Assembly: GCF_000003815.2 (NCBI RefSeq)
Contig: NC_049987.1
Span: forward strand, 6,863,331 to 6,927,330
Source: Branchiostoma floridae
Taxonomy: Eukaryota; Chordata; Leptocardii; Amphioxiformes; Branchiostomatidae
DNA: 64,000 bases
Reading direction: 5' to 3'
Part shown: one piece after another, positions 1 through 9,692 of the stretch
How positions within the stretch are numbered: the first letter of the stretch is position 1
Layout: the number at the start of each line of letters is the position of its first letter
The notes under the pieces: model-generated
The model's database searches: none
Seen by the model: only the letters and a program-made list of their open reading frames with translations
What the model was told of the DNA's origin: nothing
Made by a program: the position numbers and the translations under genes

Positions 1-460
1 CTTGTTGCAAATCGCACGACTAATGACAATGACACGACCGCTCCTAGAGGTCAGGAAGATTTCCCCTTTATCCACCCTGCTCACTCGCTATCCGCTCTGC
101 TTGCCGCCTTAGGGACAGATTTCCGGCTCTGACGCGTCACGAGACCTTCCTGCTGTCTGTGCAATACTTGACCCGTAATAGCATCAGTGTAAGAAGTTAT
201 CATAATGCTATTATAAAGCTAATTTGGACTGATTTGTGGACAGATGTGGTCACAGGGATTCCCATGACGACACGAGCTGTCAGTAAGAAGAGGATGACTC
301 GGTAACGCCAGGCTTTCATGTTGCTGTCTGTTTCCACCAGATTCTATATGATAAACGGTATGTTTAATAAAACGTTGTATGGTGCTTTTAATACAAAACA
401 TGTTCAATATATTTGTTACCTTTGCCAGAATGGCTAAGGTTATGTTTTGGGCTTGTGAGT
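1..460. other. No recognisable feature
   Basis: I see no coding exon, RNA gene or repeat that I can name in this stretch. The short open frames here lack similarity to anything I know and have no splice-site context. Confidence 0.5.
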
Positions 461-487
461 CTGTGTGTGTGTCTGTGTGTGTGTGTT
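461..487. repeat. TG-rich microsatellite
   Basis: A short run of TG and TGTC dinucleotide-type repeats just left of the larger repeat region. It is simple sequence with no coding value. Confidence 0.8.
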
Positions 488-539
488 AACAGCATAACTC
501 AAGAAGTCTTGGATGAATCCCGATGATATTTGGTAGGTG

Positions 540-1640
540 GGTAGGGGTCGGGAAAACGAAGGTCAAGTTCGATAATGGGCCCCCTAGCGGCTTGCTAAGG
601 TACTGCAGCAGAACCTCAATTTTTGATATCTCCTGTTCTGGACATGCTGTGATCATGATTTTTGAGTGGTAGATAGCCCTCGAGGCAGAGAGTTAGTGCT
701 GTGAGTTTGGGCCCCCTAGCGGCTTTTTTGGAACTGCAGGCGCCGGTTTCCTTTCAAACTTTGGACGAGAATAACTCTACAACGTGTTGACGGATCGTCA
801 TGATTTTTGGTATGTAGATAGAATGAGTGATGACTTACATAATGGTATACTTATTATGCAAATCAACAGCTAATTTGCATAATTAATGAGGAAAATTTAT
901 AAATCCACTGCATTCCATGATAGGACTTTCAAACTTGTCACATGTAGCTGGGAAGGAGAGAAATGTCGATAGATATCCATTATGCAAATGATGGCCTCAT
1001 TTGCATAATTGATGAGAAAATATGAAGATGTTGACGGATCATCATGTTTTTTGGTATGTAGGTAGCGTAAGTGAAGACAAACATAATGAGATACCAATTA
1101 TGCAAATCAACAGCTAATTTGCATAATTAATGAGGATATTTTATAAATTCACTACGTTCCATGATAGGACTTTAAAACTTGTCACATATGTAGCTGAGAA
1201 AGAGAGAAATGTCAATATATATTTATAATGCAAATGATGATCTCATTTGCATAATTAATGAGAAAATGTGAACGTGTTGACGGATCGTCATGATTTTTGG
1301 CATGTAGATAGCCTAAGTGAAGACTTATATAATGTGATACTTATTATGCAAATTAACAGCTAATTTGCATAATTGATGAGGAAAAGTTTATAAATCCACT
1401 GCATTCCATTATAGTACTTTCATCAAAGTTGTCACATATGTAACTGAGAAAGAGGGAAGAGAGTAAGGGATGTATTTTAAGACTTTGAAAGAGAATAAGT
1501 CAAGAATGGATCAAAGGATCATCATGATTTTTGGTATGCTGATAGCTTAAGTTATGCTTGATACAATTTGATATCAATTAATTGTAACTTGGGATCTAAT
1601 TTGCATAATCAATGCAGAAATGTTATAAACCAACTCCAAG
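540..1640. repeat. Tandem array of a ~245-bp AT-rich unit
   Basis: The phrase GTTGACGGATC recurs at 785, 1030 and 1275, a constant 245-bp step, and a degenerate fourth unit begins near 1505. Each unit carries TTTGCATAATTAATGAG-like segments twice, a CACTGCATTCCATGATAG-like segment and an AGAGAAATGTC segment. Left of the array, two GGGCCCCCTAGCGGC motifs (577 and 709) mark related, more divergent half units. No protein is encoded. The flanking half units suggest a repeat family amplified locally, possibly inside a non-autonomous transposon. I cannot name the family. Confidence 0.8.
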
Positions 1641-2968
1641 CATATAATTATGAAGAAAATGAAATGAGTAACGCATTTGTCTACAGACATCATTCTACAT
1701 AACAAACCTGGTTTATTTGGCAAAGGTATGTGTTCGTGGAACTCTAGTTTTTAATTTTAAAACTAGTGATGCTCATGAAAGGGGGGGGGTCATGAAAGGT
1801 TGTGTTTGTTTGTGACAGAAGTGCAGAGACAGAGTTGTGTGTGCATGTATGGTGATGTATGTCACAGTATGTGTGTGTGTGCATGTCACGTTTGTGTGCG
1901 TGTGTGCATGTATTTGCGCGTGTCTGTGTCTGCCTGTGTGTCTGCGTGTGTCTATGTGCATGTCCATGATTGCGGCAAGCATTTATCTCATATCAGTTCC
2001 CTAACACCCCCCCCCCTCCCTTGCATCCCACCCGCGTTTTTCAAGTAGTTAAACTTAAAGTTCCTTCTCTAACTTTGAGTCTAAGATGTGAAGTAACATT
2101 TACCGGTACTTACCTGCGAGAGGAGGAAAGTAGGAAGGTCACAGACGAACTTTTTCACACGCGGGAAAATTATAGGTCATAGGTCACGACCGGTTCTATT
2201 ATAGAAGGAGTATTGTGATTGGCTACTTCCCGCTTCAGATTGGGCGGACCGACTCACTTGTGTAAGGGTTTATTGTTAGTTTTCTGGATTACTAGCAGTA
2301 TACATTGACTATTTTTCGGTCAGGATCTGGAATATAAAAATCAAGATATCCTTTTACATCTATTCCCCTGATAATGAACATTTTGCCTTTCGGCTAATCC
2401 ATATCTTCTTCAGTTACGTACGGCCTAGGAATCAGAGATGACAGAGGAGAAGTTACAACGCCACACAGCGGTTCTACTCAACACTGCAGCCCGTCTAACA
2501 GGCGACTTCTTCACAAGAAATCTCTCTCCAATGACAACCAATACCTCCTCGATACACTCTACTGCACTCTACAACTGATAAGTCAATAATAGCAAATAGA
2601 TTAGTAAACTTAGATAATAGATAAATTCCGTTAAGGCGTTTCAAAAAGAATCCACAATCTTTCATCAATAACTACCTGTCTCAACTGATACTTAAAAAGT
2701 CTTCCTCTTGAGACTATCAGGATTTTCGTATCGTGTAAAATTCCACATGGGTGTATGATTTTCATAAATTTTTGTATGATTTTCATCAATTTTCACCAAT
2801 GAATCAATTAATCTATAAATAGATAGTGAGTGATCGTAATTTTCTCTATCATTCAAACAAACAAACAAGCAAGCAAGCATACAAACAAAATCCAGCCCCA
2901 GAGTCTGCACACAAAGTTCCACTCTTTACATCTGCTCTGTTTATTTACTGCAGTGTCATGGTTACACA
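1641..2968. other. Non-genic stretch with a TG-rich tract at 1800-1965
   Basis: The only clear structure is an imperfect TG/TGCA-rich microsatellite tract at about 1800-1965, followed by a C-run near 2005-2015. Open frames on both strands across the tract are by-products of the dinucleotide repeat. The remainder is AT-rich and shows no exon, RNA or transposon that I recognise. Confidence 0.5.
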
Positions 2969-3035
2969 TTGTTACCATGGTTACGCATGGTTGCCATGGT
3001 TGTACGTTGTTGCCATGGTTACACATGGTTCACTT
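2969..3035. repeat. Three GTTRCCATGGTT motifs at ~19-bp spacing
   Basis: GTTACCATGGTTAC (2971), GTTGCCATGGTTGT (2990) and GTTGCCATGGTTAC (3009) repeat with 19-bp spacing. Each resembles the palindromic X-box bound by RFX factors (GTTRCC, two bases, GGYAAC), with one or two mismatches in the second half-site. No ciliary gene is visible nearby, so this may be only a short tandem repeat. Confidence 0.6.
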
Positions 3036-3529
3036 CATGTACAAAAGTCTTTCTATCACAGTCAAACCTAACATACACAAACAAATTAACAAACATACTT
3101 TGTTGACGTCATACTTACACAATAAGACTGTTTAATACACATACTATCGAATCTCTGACGAGTTTTCTTGTCGTTGATAACCGTCTTTCAGTCAACATCA
3201 TGTCAGAGACAGGTTGTTTGAAACTCGTGCGTCAAGGACAAATCTGCACATGGAATCCTAGACACTTAAGGCGTGCGCTCCCACCGCACGTGTGTCAAGC
3301 CTGCGTCGCTGCGGGGTTCGAAAAATTTTCAACGAATTTCAGAGATAAAGAACGAATTTTCTTTCTTTTTGTGTATTTTGTCGTCTTCTAAGTCATACGT
3401 TTACGTATTACGCAATATCTAATTTATAAAAAATCGGTGAAAGTAACAAAACAGTGACGCAGTGAACGAACCCCGTAGTGACGCAAGCTTGATGCAAGTG
3501 CGGTGTAAGCGCACCTTTACCTCATTCAC

Positions 3530-3638
3530 CAAGCCGAGGCTCGGGTCTGGCTGTTTCAGACGTGTCTTTAAGCGTTTTGTCGGGCTTTCTATTTCATACT
3601 GTTTTCTTCATGTCACTGGCTAGCCGAACCTCTGCTTG
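3530..3638. mobile_element. Small MITE-like element with ~15-bp inverted ends
   Basis: The left end CAAGCCGAGGCTCGG and the right end CCGAACCTCTGCTTG are imperfect inverted copies 109 bp apart, with no coding capacity between them. The left half (CGGCTGTTT-like, GACGTGT, GCGTTTTRTCG, CTTTMTATTT) matches a second copy at 26271-26345, which supports a dispersed family. No target-site duplication was established. Confidence 0.5.
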
Positions 3639-5047
3639 TTGAGTAGCTTACGTCACAAGATAATTCCGGTAGACTGCTATTGGTGTATTGTGCATTACTG
3701 TCTTCGTTACAATCACAAGTGTTTTCGGAAAGCGTCGGTACAGACCAAGCAGTGAAGCAATGTGTAAGTCTATTTTGCTTAATGTATTTCTCTGCGGAGC
3801 TCCAAAGTTTTTATGATAAATTTTATTTTACAAACTTCTGCCCTGGACATGTTGTACATTTCCTATGAAGACATATAATACAACCGCGGTAAAACAACGG
3901 CGGTGTTTACACGTACACTTGTGTCTGTCTGCAGAATAAACAGGTCTGGGGACCACCGTGGTAGGAGGTACTGATGTCACCGCGCTGTCTAAACAGGCAC
4001 AGGAAAGCTAGGAATCTCGGATCATCTTTTTCCGTGGTTTAAGATCAAACTACGAACGATCCTGGACAGCGACATTGACTCATGTCCGTTAGAAAGCCGA
4101 TCTTCGGTGCGTGTATCGTGTTACGGACTGAAGTACGCTTTGTGTACGGCTATGGACTTGCCGTCGCGCCCGTGTTAGGCACGGCTTGGTGCGGGAAACT
4201 CAATTTACCGGATAGAAACAGAACGGAGAGTCAACAAGTCGTGACGTTACACCCACGCACTTCAAGTAGATGTTAGGACGACACTAATGTATCGCAATTC
4301 GTAGAGCAAGAGCACAACGGTATTTCCGCCAAACAACTGCTTCGGGATCAACACATCGCGTCTTTTACTCCCTAATATACAGCGATAACGGAAAATTAAG
4401 TTTTTCAGACAGTTACTAATGGATGAATCTTACTTCATGCTCCCTCTGGTTTTAATTTTAGATTTACAAAGAGCCAACAGATAAAAGAGCTGCTGTTCCG
4501 TTAGAATCTCACGACAGGCAAATTCTAACGTCTACACAATCTCCTCTGGTCGCCTCTACTGCAAAACTCCACAGCATAATCTTTTACAGGTGGGAACATT
4601 TTACTGTCGGACTCTTCGTAAAAAGATGAACATAATCGTCTCATAATCTTTTCCAGATGGGAAAGTTTTCTGACACTTCTTAATAGTCTGAATTCCAGAA
4701 AAGTCACAATCATGGTCTGAAGTAGATGATATATGGGAGAAAACGTGTTTTGTTTCGACAGCAAATAACACCTTTACAGCAATCTCAAATAGTTTTTAAT
4801 CTCCCAAATATACATATACAAGAATGTTCGTAGATATTCCATAGACTGATTATCCACCGTTTGCTACTGTTATGTTACTGTGGGAGGAAAGTGATAATTC
4901 TACCACATTTCTGGCGCATAGATAACTTAACATTTAAACGTAAAACATCTACAACATTTCACTTTGATATATACAGAAGAAAGTTTGTACATCGCGGTTG
5001 TTTTACAAGTCCTACTTTTTAAGTTTCCGACTGGAGGGGCGTCACTT
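3639..5047. other. Non-coding flank; holds the presumed Prdm13 3' UTR
   Basis: There is no coding exon on either strand. The part adjoining 5048 is downstream of the Prdm13 stop codon and should hold its 3' UTR. An ATTAAA-type signal on the minus strand lies near 4793-4800, but I cannot fix the cleavage site. Confidence 0.4.
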
Positions 5048-7655
5048 TCAGTGCTCGCTGTCGTCGTCGTGATCGCTGATGGCGTCGGCGTCGCTCGTTC
5101 CGTCCGACGTTGCCGCGAGCGTCGTCGTGCTCAGTCGGGGCAGTTCGGCGTCGTCCTCGGGTTTGGTCGTGCCGTGTTCGGAGCGTTCGGCTGCCGCGTC
5201 GGGGTGCCGCGACTTGACGTGCCGCTCCAGGTCGCGCCGCCGGACAAGAACCTGGGCCGGGGAAAAACAAGGGGGATGAAGACTTTTGATTATTGCAAAT
5301 ATGTGCCCAATGCCCGCTATAGGTTAAGTACAGTTCACAACAAAAGAATAGCCAAAAAGCAGTTACTTAAGCAACTGAATATGATTTTGGAAACTCATAA
5401 TCATATCATAGATTTAGACAAACCTTTGATTATAAAACATATTTGTTCTACCATCACAAATAAGCAAAATCATATGAGTTGCTGAGTAGCAGCTTTTTGG
5501 CTTATCTTATTACCTGGATGTCTAACCTTCATCGACGTAACAAAAGAATAGTTTACAAAAGCATATATATATTGTCAATCTAGCACAAGCTTTGTAGTCT
5601 ACTTCTCTTTGCTTCTTTGTGATGGTAGAACAAATATGTTTTATAATCAAAGGTTTGTCTTAAGTTTGTCTTAAGTCATTAGAATTATGACTATCATTCT
5701 GTATTACTTATAAAGTAGGGAAATATAGTTTTTTTAGTTCTACTCTCTCCCTCTCTCTCAATAAGAAACTTTGCTACGCATGCAGCCAAGGCAAACTACA
5801 CTGATCTATGAGTCATTTCGACAATCTAGGATCACGGTCTACATGCATCTCACAGAAAATTGTTTCGAATAGTATTCTATAACAGTTAAAACTATCCGCA
5901 ACTTGTCACAGCACGGATGGTGGAATGTCTACAACCTAAGAGTATTTTACAGCAGTTGGAAGTTCCGAACAGTCCGTACCTTTCCATAATGTTTACAGTC
6001 GTAATGATATCTAATGAAAGTGGTAGACACCTTTCTATATGACACAGAATTGTTTAGAAGAGTATTTTGTAACAGGCAATACTCTCCGTAGCTTTCCACA
6101 GTGTGGAAAGCGGTAAGGGATGTCTATGTTTTACCGTACTGTGTATTTAGAACATTCATAACACGGTGGAACAGTGATATGGGATGTCTATATTCTACCG
6201 AAGTATGCAGTTAGAATATCTAAAACTGTGCATACCTTGCCACATACCTTGCCACAGTGCGAACAGCGCTAAGGGATGTCTATGTTCTACCGAACTATGT
6301 GCATTTACAGAACATTTAGAACTGTGCATACCTTGCCACAGCGCGGTAAGCTTAAGAGATGTCTATGTCTACCGAACTGCGTATCTAGAACAGTTGAGAC
6401 TGTGAGTACCTTGCCACAGAGCGGTAAGCGGTAAAAGATATCTATGTTCTACCAAACTGTGTTTCTCGAAGTTTTAAAACTGTGCGTACCTTGCCGCAGT
6501 GCAGCAAGTGGTAAAGGATGTCTATGTTATACCAAACTGTGTATCTAGAAGTTTTAGAACTGTGCGTACCATGCCGCAGTGCGGTAAGCTTAAAGTAAGA
6601 GATGTCTATGTTCTACCAGACTGTGTATCTAAAAGTTTGAAAACTGTGCGTACCTTGCCGCAGTGCGGACAGCGGTAAGGCGTCTCACCCTCCGCGTGCA
6701 GGCGGATGTGCTTGTTGAGGTTGCTCGGATCGCCGAACGGCCGGAGACACACCTTACACTTGAGCGGCTTGTACCCGGTGTGCGTCCGCAGGTGGATCTT
6801 CAGTCCGTACTTCCGCGAGTACAGCTTCCCGCAGTAGATACACAGGTGACCCTTTCTCGTTTTGTTCGAAGACGTCTTGAGGGTGAGTTGGATGGACGAA
6901 GACGTCGGACTTTCGTCGATCAGAGCGCCGGCGGGTTTTCTCAACGCGTCGTCGACGAGCGTCGGGTACCTGAAGGGGTATGGCGCGGATACGGCGGAGA
7001 ACGCGTCCTTCCCGAGGAAGAAGGAGGGTAGCGCGGGTCTGTACGGGGAGATGGACGGGACGGGTCCGCTCAGCATGCCGCCGTTGTACGACGAGCCTCC
7101 CGGTTTCAGACCGTTCATGAAATGGTCTTTCTCTAAAAGTCCGTAATAATAATGGCAGCCGTTCTGCCTGACGGAGTCGCTGTGTTTGAGAAGCCAGTCC
7201 GACGGAGTCTGGCCGAGGGACGGACACAAACACCGCTCGAACAGTCCGTAGCGGTGGAAGGCGTCGAAGTGGCTACCCGACCGAGCGCCGCTCGGCATCG
7301 GCGCGAATCCCTTCTCTCTGCCGAAGAGGAACGCGCCCCCGTGCGGTAGACCGGCGGATGTGGACGGGATGAGGGGAGCGGGCTGCAGCAAGCCGTCCGG
7401 CCGACCCCCAGGGAACAGTCCGTACGGGTACCCGGGGGTGGAGAAGGGGGGCGCGACCGGCGTGATGATGGGCGGGGAGGGCGTGTGGGCTCGTACCGGG
7501 CCGATGGCGTCCTTCCGCAGCCCGATGTCGTCTTCTCGCGGTGTAAGGGCCCGTACCGGCCTGCTGCTCTCCTTCCGCGGGGACCTCCCTTCAGACCTCC
7601 CAACAGGAGAGCCCCTGCGTCCCGGTGATCCCGCCTCGGCGTCGATAGTTGACAT
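5048..7655 (-). CDS. Prdm13: Prdm13-type C2H2 zinc-finger transcription factor (C-terminal exons)
   Basis: Two coding exons: 6654-7655 (334 codons from the ATG) and 5048-5251 (67 codons plus stop), joined in phase 0 across donor AAG|GTACGC and acceptor GGCCCAG|GTT. Known: Prdm13 is a nuclear regulator of neural fate. Seen: residues 1-267 are proline-, glycine- and serine-rich, with an FERCLCPSL segment resembling vertebrate Prdm13. Three C2H2 fingers follow. Finger A (C272, C275, H288, H292) reads YCGKLYSRKYGLKIHLRTH. Finger B (C300, C303, H316, H320) contains FGDPSNLNKHIRLH. Finger C (C329, C332, H345, H350) is split by the intron and ends VLVRRRDLERHVKSRH. The tail is acidic (SDADAISDHDDDSEH). 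No PR domain or first finger was found upstream. The ATG at 7655 may be a true start, or the exon may be internal. Confidence 0.85.
5416..5660. mobile_element. Foldback element with 53-bp inverted arms in the Prdm13 intron
   Basis: Positions 5416-5468 and 5608-5660 are reverse complements over 53 bp with one mismatch. They surround a 139-bp non-coding loop. The near-identity of the arms points to a young MITE or foldback insertion, or to recent gene conversion. If transcribed in the Prdm13 intron it would form a long hairpin. Confidence 0.75.
5889..6653 (-). repeat. Junction-spanning minisatellite seeded by the Prdm13 exon end
   Basis: About nine units of roughly 80-110 bp abut the splice donor of the Prdm13 finger exon. 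The exon end itself (codons for PHCGK plus donor GTACGCACAG) is the terminal unit. In plus-strand reading the core TGTGCGTACCTTGCCGCAG recurs at 6561, 6481, 6401, 6323 and 6227, then in weaker form near 6084, 5972 and 5889. Between the cores lies a shared segment GATGTCTATGTTCTACC. The unit at 6227 carries an inner 14-bp duplication. Similarity to the exon falls with distance from it. Confidence 0.85.
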
Positions 7656-7760
7656 GGCGTCCCTCTCAGGTGTGTGTACGTTCGGCAGGTGTCGCGGACA
7701 GGTGTGTTGACTCAGGACTCACTCCACGAGCGGTCACCTGCAAATTTCAACAGAAACAAC
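7656..7760 (-). other. Possible 5' splice acceptor or 5' UTR of the Prdm13 exon
   Basis: On the minus strand a pyrimidine-rich tract ends in AATTTGCAG at 7738, a good acceptor. The frame leading into the ATG at 7655 then contains TGA codons, so an exon starting there would be 5' UTR and the ATG a genuine start. Alternatively a weak acceptor (CACACCTGAG, just upstream of the ATG) could join this exon to unseen PR-domain exons. Confidence 0.35.
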
Positions 7761-8514
7761 AGGTGAAAACAAACATCGCGGGAAGGGGGGTACGGTGTAC
7801 CTGTGCGCCAGGTGTGGTACACGTACAGGTGTGCGGGGAGCCGCAGCGGTGTTGTTTTAACCTTAAAGGTGGAACACTTGTTCGTCTGCGGTGATCTGAC
7901 GCAGTAAGAGCCGTTTGTGTACCTTTTACCCAGGCGGGGAAACTTCCCCGTGCGTGTCGCCGCCACTCTAAGTCTGCCTAACCCTGCCGCACAATCCCAC
8001 CTGTGCGGGCTTATTACACCTGAAGAAAGCACCCTGAAAATCCCACACCTTTCTTCTGCACACCTCCTATCTTCATCAAGATGTCTTTAATCAGAATACG
8101 ATGTTTTTCCTGTGATGAAGCAGCTGATAATGTAAGACCCCGCCCGCTCATATGTTCTTATAATGACCAATCAGGTAAGCGGGGAGGCGGAACAACCCTA
8201 ATCCTCACCCTACTCTAAGATGACCTGTCCTTCAAGCGTGAAGATATCAAACCGATTCCTATCCAGCTTCTTAAAACCTCTTAGAAATAAAATACAATAT
8301 ACATTCACTGCCGGAACACCGTGGATGCTGTCTGAAACGCTTTGCAGGTTGCAGGACTTATCCGGCTACTTTAGTAGCTTTTTATTGACTTGTATGTCTA
8401 ACCTTCATCAAAGTATTGTTTTTGACTGCTGGAGTCTATGTCCCATTTCTTAAACGAGAAGTCAAGAAGAACAGATACTGGAGATGAAAAGTTGGACAGG
8501 TGAAGCGTTTTGAA
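7761..8514. promoter_or_regulatory. Promoter-like cluster (GC boxes, CCAAT, TATA-like) upstream of Prdm13
   Basis: Within 8138-8190 lie CCCCGCCCGC, a minus-strand TATAAG (8157-8163), CCAATCA (8167) and GCGGGGAGGCGG (8179). This is a compact set of core-promoter motifs about 500 bp upstream of the Prdm13 ATG and correctly placed for a minus-strand start near 8.1 kb. Motif co-occurrence is the only evidence. The rest of the interval has no exon I can identify. Confidence 0.25.
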
Positions 8515-9692
8515 TAAGGCACAGGTACAGGTAAGACTGTGCGCAGGTATATGTAAGGCCCAGGTATGACTGTACAGGTAAGGCCCATGTAAGACTGTAC
8601 AGGTAAGGCCCAGGTAAGACTGTACAGGTAAGGCCCATGTAAGACTGTACAGGTAAGGCCCAGGTAAGACTGTACAGGTAAGTCCCAGGTAAGACTGTAC
8701 AGGTAAGGCCCATGTAAGACTGTACAGGTAAGGCTTAGGTATGACTGTACAGGTAAGGCCCAGGTAAGACTGTACAGGTAAGGCTTAGGTATGACTGTAC
8801 AGGTAAGGCCCAGGTAAGACTCTACTGGTAAGGCCAAGGTATGACTATACAGGTAAGGCCTAGGTAAGACTGTACAGGTAAGGCCTAAGTAAGACTGTAC
8901 AGGTAAGGCCCAGATAAGGCCCATGTAAGGCCCAGGTAAGACTACACAGGTAAGGTCCAGGTACTCGTAAGGCTGTACAGGTAAGGCCCAGGTAAGACTG
9001 TACAGGTAAGGCCAAGGTAAGACTGTACAGGTAAGGCCCAAGTAAGGCCCAGGTAAGACTGTACAGGAAAGGTCCAGGTAAGGCCCAGGTAAGACTGTAC
9101 AGGAAAGGTCCAGGTAAGGCCCAGGTAAGACTGTACAGGTAAGGCCCAGGTAAGGCCCAGGTAAGACTGTACAGGTAAGGCCCAGGTAAGACTCTACTGG
9201 TAAGGCCAAGGTAAGACCGTACAGGTAAGGCCCAGGTAAGGCCCAGGTAAGACTGTACAGGAAAGGTCCAGGTAAGGCCCAGGTAAGACTGTACAGGTAA
9301 GGCCCAGGTAAGACTGTACAGGTAAGGCCCAGGTAAGACTGTACAGGAAAGGTCCAGGTAAGGCCCAGGTAAGACTGTACAGGTAAGGCCCAGGTAAGAC
9401 TGTACAGGTAAGGCCCAGGTAAGGCCCAGGTAAGACTACACAGTTAAGGCCCAGGTAAGACTGTACAGGTAAGACCCAGGTAAGGCCCAGGTAATACTGT
9501 ACAGGTAAGGCCCAGGTAAGACTGCACAGGTAAGGCCTAGGTAAGACTGTACAGGTAAGGCCTAGGTAAGACTGTACAGGTAAGGCCCAGGTAAGACTGT
9601 ACAGGTAAGGCCCAGGTAAGACTGTACAGGTAAGGCCCAGGTAAGACCGGACAGGTAAGACCGTACAGGTAAGACCGTACAGGTAAGACCGC
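8515..9692. repeat. 1.2-kb minisatellite of CAGGTAAG (5' splice-site consensus) units
   Basis: About 45 copies of a 25-bp unit made of CAGGTAAGGCC followed by CAGGTAAGACTGTA, with extra 11-bp half units. Every unit carries two perfect CAG|GTAAG splice-donor consensus octamers in plus-strand orientation. Minus-strand open frames reading LGLTCTVLPGPY repeats are artefacts of the array. No exon is recognised on the plus strand beside it, so the seed, if it was an exon edge, is gone or unseen. Confidence 0.92.

Noticed and set aside
6663-7603. Several overlapping open frames on both strands across the Prdm13 exon
   Set aside because: They are shadows in GC-rich coding DNA. Only the minus-strand frame with paired C2H2 fingers and proper splice sites is supported.
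7936-7949. Perfect palindrome GGGGAAACTTCCCC, resembling a kappa-B site
   Set aside because: It is longer than the usual 10-bp kappa-B consensus with the wrong spacing. A single site with no context does not support a regulatory claim.
8515-9692. CRISPR-like array
   Set aside because: Repeats are contiguous without unique spacers and the genome is animal, so this is a minisatellite.
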